A model generated the notes under the pieces. The model did not search any database and was not told where the DNA came from. It was given only the letters and a program-made list of their open reading frames with translations. A stretch of DNA of 64,000 bases from assembly GCF_030272615.1 (NCBI RefSeq), contig NC_081412.1, positions 694,966,083 to 695,030,082 of the forward strand. The letters run 5' to 3'. Every line of letters starts with the position of its first letter. The first letter of the stretch is position 1. The position numbers and the translations under genes were made by a program. Origin of the DNA: Cryptomeria japonica (Eukaryota > Streptophyta > Pinopsida > Cupressales > Cupressaceae). Shown piece after piece: positions 1 through 10,974 of the stretch.

Positions 1-1286
1 AATAGTGAGAGAGAAAACATGGACTTCTCGCCCCTAGATCTTGTCTAGGTGATCCATGGGAAAAAGGACATGGAAAACTAGCCCCTAGAGTCTGTCTAGG
101 TGATCCATGTAAGGGAGGAGAGTGAGAAAATCTAGCCTTATGCCACTAGTTCCACTCAACCTCATGCATGTGTGTGTAAGGGAGGTTAGAAGCACCTCAT
201 AGGAGTCTATGCCTGAGTATGCTACAACCTGTATATGTATAGTACAATAGCGTGACATCTCGCTCTAAGAGTCTGTGCTCTGGTTCTGAGAATGACCCAT
301 TGCTCAAAAAGTGTAATGTTTATGTCATAAGAAAAGTAGAACAAGGATACCTACCTTCATCACAAAATAAGATACCCCAAAAATGTGACAATGTCATCGA
401 TCCAAGCAAGAGAGTTTTGCACTCTTTAAGAATAGATAAGATAGTTGAAAAAGGGGTATCCTGTAGTATGTGTAAAGGAGATCCTTAGAGGAGAAGAGAT
501 CTTTGTACAAAAGACACCTATCCCTGAGAGGAATTGTCTTAGACAAATATAACATCTTCTAGAATAAGACAAAGAAGAGAATAAGAATGCAATACTTCCT
601 TCTTTTGCGAGGTGAAAGTGATTCTTAATGAAGGATGACGCTCTTTTTAACCCAATTGAGAGAGTGAATTCATTATGGATGTATTTTACCAAGTGCAAAA
701 GAGGTTGTAGTCAAGGACATACACCTCTTGTAAGAGAGAAAACAACAACAAATGCATACAAGGAATAACATCAAGTAATAAAGTTCACACCATCCACGAA
801 ATAGGAAAAAGTGGATCCTTAGATAAAAATAAGGAAAGATCATTGCCTCCCAAGGATAAGGATAATGAGAAGGACTTACACAATCTTCTAGGGAGAGATT
901 TAGACATAAGAAAAATGTACTACATACTCACCTGAGTTCATGCAAGCAAGACATTAGTGTACATAAAATGCTCCTCACAAGAAGTGGGTAGGATAAGAAA
1001 GAGAATACACATCTTCTCCCATATCTAGGAAAAGAGAATTCTAAAGAAAAGATGATCAATATTTCCACACTATTGCCCCAAAGGGAAATTTTAACCATAA
1101 AAGGAAGAGATGTATGAAATCACTCTTGTCCCCATAGGAACAAGAGATAACATAGAAAAATTAGGCTATTATGTTGCTTCAAAAATATGATTGCACTTGA
1201 AATTGTACCATCCTGAATGACAATGAGCCCCCAGTAAATGAGCTACCAATGTCACATAATGATGAGCAACATAATAGCCATTAATG
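1..1286 (-). other. A1 3' untranslated tail
   Basis: Sequence between the end of the A1 frame and its absent 3' LTR. It matches the tail of A2 (9880-10974) almost throughout, but holds about 190 bases (about 911-1100) that A2 lacks. The gap in A2 falls between two short CATAA repeats, which suggests slippage or illegitimate recombination. A plus-strand frame at 252-488 is discussed under rejected items. I see no convincing gene here. Confidence 0.7.
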
Positions 1287-4200
1287 TTATTTAAAGACAT
1301 GATAGATTGAATGAGGTATTTGAATATGACATGCTAAATGCTCAACTATAAGTGAGATAAAAAACATGTATAAAGTGATAAAAATTGAAGAAGAAAAGTC
1401 ACAAGAAATCTTAGAAGAGGGATGAGTGTAATTTATTAGAGCCTTATCCCTGGAAGAAAGGACTTTATGATGAATAGGAGATAAAGATTCATAAGTGGAT
1501 TTAGAAATTTGAGGGGAGTCATAAAGAGATTTGTTCATCGCCAAGATTTCCTTATGAGGAGAATGAGAGTTGATAGAAGTAGAAGATGATTTAGTTGAAG
1601 TGAGATCATCATCACTACTAAATATAGCATTCACACTAAGAGATGGTCTTTTAGATGCTTTGGTGGGCTTAGAAAGATTATATCCAAGTCCAAATGAATA
1701 TTCAGGCATGTTATGTTCTAAAGGAACTTTAATTCCTTGTTCATTTGTGCCACAACCATTTCCACTATAGCCACTCTTAGCCAAAATATGGAAACCACGA
1801 CCATAATGATTAGCCATTTCAGAAAGAAAAGGTGGTTTTTCATAAGACAAAGAATCAAATTCTTCAGAATTAGAGGTGTGAGGAGAAGAAGTTTGAGAAG
1901 CAGCCACAAAATTATTGCTCATAGGTTCAGGTAAGATTGATTGATTTTTAGTTTCTTCCTTCTCTTTAACGTTAAGCTCTCTAGGAGGAACCCTATACTC
2001 ACCTACAAAGGTGGGATTGAAATCAAGAGATCCCCAATCATCTTCTATGAGAACCTTCTCAAGATCAAAAGCCTTTTCATGTGTAGATTCAAGTTGAGAA
2101 GAATCTTCTTCATAAACTTCAGACTCATCCAAAGAATTTTGATTATCAGAGGGTAATGATTCATCTATAGGTATCTTGTTTAACGAGTCATTACTAGAAG
2201 AGGAAGGCTTAGAAGAACTCCCTTTGGAAGTATATGTTTGCAAACAAGCTTGAAAATTAGTATCACCTATCAAGGTATATGTCTTATTATTATAAATAAA
2301 TTTAACTTGTTTATGCAATGTAGAGGGGACAACTTGCATACTGTGAATCCAAGGTCTCCCTAATAACAAGTTGTATGTTAGATTTCCCGACATAACATGG
2401 ATAGGAGTAGGCAAAGTAACAGGTCCCACTATGATGGGTAAGGTGATAATACCTAATGAAGACTTAGCCACATTATCAAAGCCTCGAATGGGATGAGAGT
2501 TAGGCTCAATAAGGGATGTATCCACATTCATCTTATGCAATAGATTAATGCTACACACATTAAGGCCAGAACCATTATCTACTAGTGTTCATCTTATAGC
2601 AGTGTCATTTATGATAACCACAATCATCAAGGGATCATATTGATGTTGAATTTCGCTAGTAGGCAACTCATCTTGAGTAAACACAATTTGAGCTTTAGGA
2701 TTCATCACAGAGTTAACCAAAGACACTATATTACTAGATGTATTAGGTGGAGGAACATTCAAATCTTTCAAGGCATCTTGTAACATTCCATGATGAGTGG
2801 AAGAAGTTTGGATCAAATCCCAAAGGGATATCTTAGCAGGAGTAGTTTTAAGTTGTTCTATGAGATCGTAGTCCTTACTAAGCATTTGTGAAATAAGTTG
2901 GGATACCTGGAGGAGGATTAGGTTGCCTAATATTTCTTGTGTTATAGGTATGAGCAACCGCATTATAACTCTCTCTAGTTAGTTGCTTAGCATACTCATA
3001 AGGGCTCTTAGTAGAATAACCTCCTTGCACAGTAATAATAGGCTTCTTAGGAGTGCAAAAAGAATCATTAGCATAACCACCTTGGACCACTAAGATAGGC
3101 TTATTTAAAGGTTGAGAATTTTGAGAAGGACAGGCACCTTGGACAGTGAAGAGAGGTTTGTTAGGTGTTTCATTCACACATATCAAATTAATTGAGGATG
3201 GTTTAGAGGAATGAACAAAAGTGTTGGAAGAATTATTGATAGTCTTCTCTTGCACTAAAATCTTATCATGGATTAAATCAATTTTAGGAGAGAGACAAGG
3301 GGTAGGCATTGATGTTCCAGTAGGAAGAGTAATACTAGGAAAGGTCATATCATCCTCTATCATCAAAGGATCTACATGAGGAATAAACTCTCTAGGAGAA
3401 GGATCAACATTACTCTCTAAAGTCTCACTTTTGAGATGGAGATCTTTGAAAGAGATGTTAACCATCTTGTTTTGAACTAGGGTTTCCTTATGAGTAGAAC
3501 CAAGTTGAGGAGAGGGAGATGCTTTATTTTTAGAGGGAGAATGATTGAGATTCAAGGAAAGTGAGAAACTATCAAGGGAGTTTTAAATCTTGATTTCATC
3601 CCCTTTGGCTAGGGTTCTCTCATGGGGAAGAGAATACTCTACACCTTCTTCTAATGGGTCATCCCAAATAGTGAGGTTTTTGAAAGGAGTGTTTGAAGTA
3701 TTGTCAATTTTGGGAGAGGAGATAACATTGTTTATTAATTCCTCATCCTTAGGAGGGAGAGCATCAATAGATGTGTTAAAATCATCCTCTTTCCTCAAAA
3801 TATGTTCAATATGATCTTTAGGGGAGAGAGAATTAAGGAAATTGCTTTTTATTTCATCTTCTTTCTCTAAGGGATGCTTATGGGTAAGACAAACTTTAGG
3901 AGAAGGGTAAGCATTTATCATTAATTCATCATCTCTAGTGGGAATTTTGTTGGAAAAGGAAATGCCATCACTAGGAAATGTAGGGATAATGTCATCTTCT
4001 TGCACAAAAGGATCCTCATGAAGGGAGCGTTTTGTAGGAGCCACAAGGTCATCAAGGGCATCATCCAACAAAGCATGATCATATCTATTAAAAGGTTTAT
4101 CTTTTGATTCAAAAGGAGATATCTCTTCATAGATGGGATCATTGAAAACAACCATGTTACTAGATTTAGTGGAAGAGTTGATAGGAATGTACCCTTGAGA

Positions 4201-4389
4201 GGAATCATTCGACTTATCTTTCTCATCACAACGAAATGGCATAGTAACAATGTTTATGAGTTTTTGGTAAAATGAAGGTTTGGTATCTTTAGGGTTCAAA
4301 AACTCATCTAAAGCTTCATCTAACTCATAATCAACATAATTGCATACAACATAAAAAATATGAACATCTTGCAAATAAAAATTTGACAT
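1287..4389 (-). pseudogene. A1 protease/G-patch polyprotein, broken
   Basis: This is the decayed counterpart of the intact 1034-residue frame of A2. It starts at the ATG at 4389 (MSNFYLQDVH). The frame is broken by TAA at 3583 where A2 has a GAA codon, by a deletion near 2890 that removes a proline-rich stretch and shifts the frame, and by TGA at 2587-2589 where A2 has CGA. The retropepsin-like motif LVDNGSGLN is still readable near 2560-2590. The G-patch is near 1690-1800 (GYSGNGCG, then FGLGY). The acidic N-terminal part has a six-residue insertion relative to A2. No capsid-like Retrotrans_gag domain and no pol domain can be recognised. Function in a living copy would be proteolytic maturation, by family knowledge; this copy cannot make it. 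Confidence 0.82.
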
Positions 4390-4563
4390 TTTAAAATATA
4401 AAAAAATTGCATAAAACTTAAACACACAATGCAAAGAAACAAAACACACTCTTTCTTTTCCTTCTTTTTTTTTCTTTTTTTTTTTTGAAAATGAAACTTA
4501 AATGAAACACGCTAAATCTAGATTTAGATATAACAAATGTAATGCAAGAGAAAGCAATAATAA

Positions 4564-4583
4564 GATTCACGTCGGGTTCACCA
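4564..4583 (-). other. A1 primer binding site, tRNA-Trp type
   Basis: The plus-strand text GATTCACGTCGGGTTCACCA equals, as I recall it, the 3' end of plant tRNA-Trp including CCA, so the minus strand is its full 20-base complement. It lies three bases inside the 5' LTR, the normal position for priming minus-strand DNA synthesis. Confidence 0.82.
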
Positions 4584-5030
4584 AAATGTGTAGGGGAAAA
4601 AGCGAGACTAGGCTAACATGTCCTAATCCTACCTTTTGACACACATTGTGGAATATGAAAGAGCCTAGAGGTATCACACAATTGGCTACTTCTTTTTGTG
4701 GAAGAGAGAGAGCCACGGGCTACCTATTAGGATTTCTATTCCTTTGTTGCAAATGATAGATAAAATGATGCAAGTTCAACTATTAACCCTAAAGTGTAAG
4801 TATGAACTAGTAACAAGATTGCAGAATTGAGATTAAATAATGGAAAGCTGTAAACACAAGGACAAGATAAGAATGCAGATGTGTACCCGGAGTTAAAATC
4901 TGAGTGAAAATGTTCGGGATGCGGGCACGGGCGCCACTATCTTGATTCTGCTCCTGAAACTGCTCCTGAAACTGTTGTTTTGCAACCTGAAAAGCTGTCG
5001 GAAATGCTGAAACTTGCTATCTGACAGAAG

Positions 5031-5122
5031 GACCAGGGTGCCCAGTGCCCCTGTCCCAGGGACCAGGGCACCCAGCACCCCTGTCCTAGCAGGACCAGGG
5101 TGCCCCACGCCCCTATCCTAGC
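5031..5122. repeat. GC-rich triple tandem repeat in A1 LTR
   Basis: Three units of about 30 bases, each close to GACCAGGGYGCCCAGCRCCC followed by CTGTCC. Each unit holds the self-complementary core GGGYGCCCAGCRCCC, so each could fold as a hairpin. Units sit at 5031, 5061 and 5093. The same triplet is in both A2 LTRs. Confidence 0.8.
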
Positions 5123-5730
5123 TTTCTGAGCTAGAATTTGGTGTGAAGTTCAGTCTCTGTCTGCTTCCGTCGGATCTGCAACTTGCGGCGTCGTCCGAAT
5201 CCTGAAACCTGCACTTATATCTGAAAAGGTATGGTGGGCAGCTATATAGGGTTTTGCCTTAGTTAAACCCCCACTTTGGTTATTTCCACCTCCACGAATA
5301 GCCAAGTTGTATTGTAAAAGTAGTGTGTGTGCAGACCTTGTGTGTGTGCAAGATCCTAAAATGCAAGTAAGCAAACTAGAGCAACCTAGAAAGTAAACCC
5401 TAATTGCTTGCAAATGATAATGTAAATGCTCTAAATCAAGATGCAAAGTGATCTAAAGCATGAATACAAATGATATAATGAGGCTTATGCAAAGACATGA
5501 AAACAACATGCAATCATACCCAACCCCAAGGGAGGGGTACAAGCCAATCTTCAGTCGGTGATCCCTTATTGCTCTTCAATGTCTTCAAAGCCCTAAATGG
5601 ATGAATGAATTTGATGAATGCTTGATGGATGGATGTTGAATGTTGTTGAAGTCTTCAAAGATCTGCTTTTTCACTGCGTAGAAGGCCCTTGAAACCAAAA
5701 ATCCAATCCTTTCAAATGAAGAAAGAGAGC

Positions 5731-5739
5731 TCTTATATA
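5731..5739 (-). promoter_or_regulatory. TATA box of A1 LTR
   Basis: The minus strand reads TATATAAGA followed by GCTC, in a block conserved in all three A LTRs. The position inside the LTR and the orientation fit a U3 core promoter. No transcription start is visible from sequence alone. Confidence 0.55.
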
Positions 5740-6260
5740 TGAAACCCTAGGTCTTAATTTCAACTTTTAGCCGACCTAGAGATTGAATCTCCCGCCAATT
5801 TCTTGGGGTTAAGCTTTAATTTATGATTGGATTGCACTCCTGAAATTTTGGGAAAAATGTCCGGGACCATGTGCACGCGGGGCGCCATGGTCCCGACAAC
5901 TTTTCACCAAATTTTCAAGGCCGTCAGATATGATGATTTTAGAGCGAATCCCGAAGTTACAGGTGATTTCGAGATGTTTTGACCCCTGAAATCAAGCCCC
6001 CAAGTTCAAAATAGGACCTAATTAGGGTTTTTGATTAAATGATGTATTAGAGGAATAAAATGAAAGGGGCACACTTTAATGAAAAGGGCCCAACTTTATG
6101 ATATGGGAGATGATAAAATAGAACCCTAGACCTAATTAATTTAATTAATTAAGTGCTAAAGGGGAAATGCAATGCAAAATGCAAAATGCGCCAAGGCGGG
6201 TGCTAAACTAGGTGTGAAATTGTACCACCCTAGCAAGTGCATACAATTTATGACGCTACA

Positions 6261-6294
6261 ATATCTGATAAAAAACCCTTTGGTTTCTATTCTT
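6261..6294. other. Unresolved junction between A1 and B
   Basis: These 34 bases follow the end of the A1 LTR and precede the first base shared by the two B LTRs (6295 here, 49819 in the 3' LTR). They start ATATC then TGATAAAAAACC. The TG could be the true B terminus, but the 3' LTR has a different sequence at the equivalent place, so the left edge of B is uncertain. Confidence 0.5.
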
Positions 6295-6439
6295 TCGTTA
6301 CTTTATCCACTTAAGTAATGGGTCATGGGATCATAGGAAGTGTCCCCCCTTGTTTTTATGCCTAGGTGGTCATGTGAATTAATCGCAAAAATTTATGCCT
6401 TATGTGTATCCCTTCTAAAGTTGTCAGGCCCAGTAAGTA

Positions 6440-7628
6440 GTGTGCATCTCGCAGATCGATCTACGGCTTTTGCTATTTTGCAAGGTGAAGTTGCACATGG
6501 TTTAAAACTAGCAAAGTTGCAAAAATGACATGGCATGCCACCTAGGCAGTCTAGCTGGTCAATAAGGTGAGTAGAATGGCGGCACGCGACATAAGCTACA
6601 ACACTCAGCAAGTCAGGATTAAAGGTTAAAGGGAGCATCCAAGAGGTGAGTCGGATCGCAGAATGGGAGATGACCTGGCAGATACAACTGTCAAGAATTA
6701 ATCGAAGCCCAGTGCTTTCTCTCGGCAAATGAAATAACATGTCAGCTCTGAAGGTGACTATACCCCAGCTGTTCAAAGTTGAGTCAGAGGGCCCACCCCT
6801 CCTGGAGTCTATTCAGATGGTTAAGCACTGAGCAACTAGAAAATGATCAGATGACCCATGCTATTTCACAAGGGAAAGATGCTCATGCTTTATACCCTGT
6901 GAAATAGTGAAAGTAAATGAGGACTGTCCATGTGTCATGATAAATGATAACGTGTCCATGGACACATGGTTTTAAAAGAAGTCATGGGCCCACCAAGGTG
7001 GAACTAGCAGTATAAAAGAAGAACATGCGGCTGACTTTGAGTTGAACATGCAAAGTCTTTCAAAGCCAGTGGTCAAGTGCCATGTGGTAGCACGTAGTCA
7101 ATAAAGAAGCAGGACCCAGTGCGGAGCCAAGGCTGTTAGTGTAATGATCGATCAGGTTTCTTTTGATCGGATGGTTCGCACTATTTCGCAAGACAAAATG
7201 GTTCGTGGTTTAAGACCAGTGAAATGGTGAAGTGATGTGGCATTCCAAGCAGATGGTCTGGCTAGTACTAAAGGTGAGTAAGATGATGGCATGTGGCAGA
7301 AAATGCAATAGTCAGCGAGGCAGGTCTGAGCATTTCAAAGAAGGTGGGTCCCAAACAAGAAAGATACTGCATGACAAAGGTATTTTGACAGATACAGGTG
7401 GTGAAAATAGAGAGGAACTGGATATTTTTCTCTCGGCAAATCAAAGATCGACATATCAGCTTGAAAGATGACTGGAAGCCAGGTGTTCAGAGTTAAGTTA
7501 GAGGGCCCACATTTGTAGGTAAACGTTTAGAGTGTAAATACCGATCAACTCTCATTTGATCGGATGGCCCGCGTTATTTCATGAAGGTGAAGTGCTCGCA
7601 TTTTAACCCCTGCAAAATAGCAAAAACC
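6440..7628 (+). repeat. Dispersed hairpin modules in B 5' LTR
   Basis: Units start near 6449, 6845, 7165 and 7555, with two more after the A2 insertion near 15960 and 16085. Each begins with a variant of GATCGGACGGCCCG, then CTATTTCGCAAGG, about 20 other bases, and a partial reverse complement such as CCTTGTGAAATAG. The best arm pair here is 6861-6874 with 6895-6907 (CTATTTCACAAGGG against CCCTGTGAAATAG, one bulged base). The 3' LTR repeats the pattern, best at 50388-50400 with 50422-50434. Role unknown; an RNA fold or a regulatory module are both possible. Confidence 0.7.
7011..7018 (+). promoter_or_regulatory. Candidate TATA box of B 5' LTR
   Basis: TATAAAAG lies between hairpin modules and is kept in the 3' LTR at 50538-50545. 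It is upstream of and on the same strand as the LTR reading frame. If used, the transcript would begin in the hairpin region and run through that frame. Confidence 0.5.
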
Positions 7629-7665
7629 TGTTAGCTGTGAGGTGAAGGCGCGGTTAGTGAAAAGG

Positions 7666-7670
7666 CTAAC
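7666..7670. other. Target site duplication of A2, left
   Basis: CTAAC immediately before the TGTGTGGGGG end of A2. It is matched by CTAAC at 15915-15919. The uninterrupted site, with one CTAAC, is at 51193-51197 in the other B LTR. Confidence 0.95.
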
Positions 7671-8120
7671 TGTGTGGGGGAAAAAGTGACACTAAGCAAA
7701 CATGCCCTAATCCTACCTTTTGACACACATTACGGAATACGAAAGAGCCTAGAGGTATCACACAATTGGCTACTTCTTCTTGTGAAAGAGAGAGCCACAG
7801 GCTACCTATTAGGATTTCTATTCCTTTGTTGTAATTGAAAGATAAAATGATGCAAGTTCAATTCCTAACCCCAAAATGCAAGTATGAACTAATGACAAGA
7901 TTGCAGAATTAAACTTAAACAATGGAAAGCGGAAAGCTATAAACACAAGGACAAGACAAGAATGTAAATGCATACCCGGTGTTAAAATTTGAGTGAAAAT
8001 GTTTGGGATGGGGGCGCGGGCGCCACTGTCCTGATTCTGCCCCTGAAACTGCTCTGAAAACTGTTGTTTTTGCACTCTAGAAAAGCTGTCAAAAATGCTG
8101 AAAATGCTGTCTGTCAGGAG

Positions 8121-8212
8121 GACCAGGGCGCCCAGCGCCCCTGTCCTAGGGACTAGGGTGCCCAGCACCCCTGTCCTGGTAGGACCAGGGCGCCCCATGC
8201 CCCTGTCCTGGT
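8121..8212. repeat. GC-rich triple tandem repeat in A2 3' LTR
   Basis: Three units like those at 5031 in A1. The second unit carries an A-for-C change in CCAGCACCCC relative to the first, and the third reads GCGCCCCATGCCCC. Confidence 0.8.
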
Positions 8213-8820
8213 CTTTTGCTCTGAAATTTGGTGCGGAGTGCTGTCTTGACCTGCTATTCCCAGATCTGCAACCTGCGGCGTCGTCCGAGTCCCGAAACCT
8301 GCACTTATATCTGAAAAGATGTTTGGGCGGCTATATAGGGTTTTGCCTTAGTCAAACCCCCACTTCGGTGATTTCCACCTCCATGAATAGCCAAGTTGTA
8401 TTGTAAAATGTATTGTGTGTGCAGACCTAGTGTGTGTGCAAGGTCCTAAGATGCAAGTAAGCAAACTAGAGCAACCTAGAAAGTAAACCCTAATTGCTCA
8501 TAAATGATAATGTAAATGCTCTAAATCAAGATGCAAATTGGTCTAAAGCATGAATAAAGGATATGTTGAAGCTTATGCAAAGACATGAAAACAACATGAA
8601 ATCATACCCAACCCTCAAGGGAGGAGTACAAGCCAATCTTCAGTCAGTAATCTCCTATTGTTCTTCAATGTCTTCCAAGCCCTAAATGGATGAATGAAAT
8701 TGATAAATGCTTGATAGAAGGATGTTGAATATTGTTGAAGTCTTCAAAGATCTTCTCTTTTGCTGCATAGAAGGTCCTTGAAAGCCAAAATTCAGATCCT
8801 TTCAAATGAAGAAAGAGAGC

Positions 8821-8829
8821 TCTTATATA
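8821..8829 (-). promoter_or_regulatory. TATA box in A2 3' LTR
   Basis: Minus-strand TATATAAGA, identical in context to the boxes at 5731 and 15387. In a 3' LTR this copy would fire outward, toward the first part of the B LTR. Confidence 0.5.
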
Positions 8830-9348
8830 TGAAACCCTAGGTCTTAATTTCAACTTTTGGCCAACCTAGAGATTGAATCTCCCACCAATTTCTTGGGGTT
8901 AAGCTTTATTTTATGATTGGATCGTGCTCCTAAAATTTCAGGAAAAATGTCCGGGACCATGTGCATGCCGGGTGCCATGGTCTCGACAACTTTTCACCAA
9001 ATTTTCAGGGCCGTCGGATATGATGATTTTAGAGAGAATCCCGAAGTTACAGGTGATTTCGAGATGTTTTGACCCTCAAAACCAAGCCCCCAAGTTCAAA
9101 ATAGGACCTAATTAGGGTTTTTGATTAAATTATGTATAGGAGGAATAATATGAAAAGGGCACACTTTAATGAAAGGGCCCAACTTTATGATGTGGGAGAT
9201 GATAAAATAGAACCTTAGACCTAATTAATTTGATTAATTAAGTACTAAAGGGGAAATGCAATGCAAAATGCAAAATGACCAAGGTGGGTGCTAAACTAGG
9301 TGTGAAATTGTACCACCCTAGCAAGTGCGTACAATTTACGAAGCTACA

Positions 9349-9363
9349 TTTAGCCCCCACTTT
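9349..9363 (-). other. A2 polypurine tract
   Basis: The minus strand reads AAAGTGGGGGCTAAA and abuts the 3' LTR at 9348. This is the expected primer for plus-strand DNA synthesis. Confidence 0.85.
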
Positions 9364-10974
9364 AGCGGTCATATGAACACTACGTGCATATGCAAGCTAA
9401 AGTACAGAAAAGTAAACATTATTTGAAAAAGGATATATCCATAAGTCTGTCGAATGAAGCCCCCAACGGTATCTGCAGTACACAGTTAGGAACCACAACC
9501 TACAAAACCACATGTTAGATCACAAAATCACCTAATGCTTACTAAGGAAGGTGATGAAAATTAGAGGGTAGCTATATACCCCCCCCTATTTCGACTTGCT
9601 AATTTTAGTGAGTTGAAACAGGGTATCATGTTTACCACTTCGAATTGTTAAAGAAAATTGATGACAAATGCTCACAAGAAGATTTGATATGAGATCAAAA
9701 ACTAATGGAGAATCATTTGGTAAGAAAGACGACTAAATCTCAATTCCAACACAACAAAGAGTGTGAGGATTTGAGAGTTCTCTAACACAAGATGAAGGAT
9801 GTAAATGGAAACAAAATGCAAAGAGAAGAAAAGAAAGGAAAAAAGCATGAATACACACATTGGTGATCCATGAGAAGAATAGTCAGAGAGAAAAACACGG
9901 ACTTCTCGCCCCTAGATCTTGTCTAGGTGATCCATGGGAAAAAGGACATGGAAAACTAGCCCCTAGAGTCTGTCTAGGTGATCCATGTAAGGGAGGAGAG
10001 TGAGAAAGTCTAGCCTTATGCTACTAGTTCCACTCAACCTCGTGCATGTGTGTGTAAGGGAGGTTAGAAGCACCTCATAGGAGTCTATGCCCGAGTATGC
10101 TACAACCTGTATATGTATAGTACAAAAGCGTGACATCTCGCTCTAAGAGTCTGTGCTCTAGTTCCGAGAATGACCCATTGCTCAAAAAGTGTAAGTTTTA
10201 TGTCATAAGAAAAGTAGAACAAGGATACCTACCTTCATCACACAAGAAGATACCCCAAAAATGCAACAATGTCATAGATCCATGCAAGAGAGTTCTGCAC
10301 TCCTTAAGCAAGGATAAGATAGTTGAAAAGGGATATCTTGTAGTATGTGTAAAGGAGATCCTTAGAGGAGAAGAGATATTTGTAGAAAAGACACCTATCC
10401 CTGAGAGAAATTGTCTTAGACAAATATAACATCTTCTAGAATAAGACAAAGAAGAGAATAAGAATGCAATACTTCCTTCTTTTGCGAGGTGAAAGTGATT
10501 CTTAATGAAGGATGACGCTCTTTTTAACCCAATTAGGAGAGTGAATTCATTATGGATGTATTTTACCAAGTGCAAAAGAGGTTGTAGTCAAGGACTTACA
10601 CCTCTTGTAAGAGAGAATCCTTGAACAAACAACAACAAATGCGTACAAGGCATAACATCAAGTAACAAAGTCCACACCATCCACAAAATAGGAAAAAGTG
10701 GATCCTTAGATAAAAATAAGGAAAGATCATTGCCTCCCAAGGATAAGGACAATGAGAAGGACTTACACAATCTTCTAGGGAGAGATTTGGACATAAGCAA
10801 AAGAAGAGATGTATGAAATCACTCTTGTCCCCATAGGAACAAGAAAATTAGGCTATTATGTTGCTTCAAAAAATATGATTGCACTTGAAATTGTACCATC
10901 ATGAATGACAATGAGCCCCTAGTAAATGAGCTACCAATGTCACATAATGATGAGCAACATAATAGCCATTAATG
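9364..10974 (-). other. A2 3' untranslated tail
   Basis: A stretch of 1.6 kb between the stop of the A2 frame and the polypurine tract. It matches A1 positions 1-1286 apart from the deletion near 10800. A 99-codon plus-strand frame at 10130-10429 is present but is frameshifted in A1. I see no supported gene. Confidence 0.7.

Larger units (their letters stand above)
1..6260 (-). mobile_element. Element A1, Ty3-type LTR retrotransposon, 3' part outside window
   Basis: The element reads on the minus strand. Its 5' LTR (4587-6260) is at the right, followed leftward by a tRNA-Trp primer site, a broken protease/G-patch frame and an untranslated tail that runs off the window. It is colinear with A2 (7671-15914): base 1 corresponds to about 9880 in A2, so roughly 530 bases of interior and the 3' LTR are missing to the left. 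No RT, RNase H or integrase is present between primer site and tail. The right flank begins ATATC; the matching target duplication would lie outside the window. A1 abuts the 5' LTR of element B. Confidence 0.88.
4587..6260 (-). repeat. A1 5' LTR (about 1.67 kb)
   Basis: It begins TGTGTAGGGG and ends GACGCTACA, so it has TG...CA termini, and it aligns end to end with both A2 LTRs (7671-9348 and 14238-15914). It contains the GC-rich triple repeat at 5031-5122 and a minus-strand TATATAAGA box at 5731-5739. ORFs in this stretch are chance frames in repeat DNA. Confidence 0.9.
6295..7670 (+). repeat. B 5' LTR, first part (promoter side)
   Basis: It aligns continuously with 49819-51197 of the 3' LTR. 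It holds four of the hairpin modules described separately and a TATAAAAG box at 7011. The A2 insertion interrupts it at the CTAAC target at 7666-7670. Small ORFs on either strand here (for example near 6393-6776 and 7232-7471) are not supported: they overlap the repeat modules and are not conserved as frames between the two LTRs. Confidence 0.88.
7671..9348 (-). repeat. A2 3' LTR (1,678 bp)
   Basis: TGTGTGGGGG to GAAGCTACA. It aligns end to end with 14238-15914. It contains the GC-rich triplet at 8121-8212 and the TATATAAGA box at 8821-8829 (minus). ORFs at 7818-8406 and 8665-9115 are read-throughs of LTR repeats with no family signal. Confidence 0.95.

Noticed and set aside
252-488. Plus-strand frame in the A tail, 99 codons in A2 (10130-10429)
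   Set aside because: A one-base indel shifts it in A1, the differences between copies are largely amino-acid changing, and it has no recognisable domain. Treated as a chance frame antisense to A.
6261-6294. TGATAAAAAACC at 6266 as the true left terminus of B
   Set aside because: The 3' LTR does not have this sequence at the equivalent place, so I left the edge at the first shared base and listed the junction as unresolved.
8095-8406. Proline-rich small proteins in the A LTRs (also 14631-14918, 4893-5108)
   Set aside because: They are translations of the GC-rich triplet and occur on either strand.
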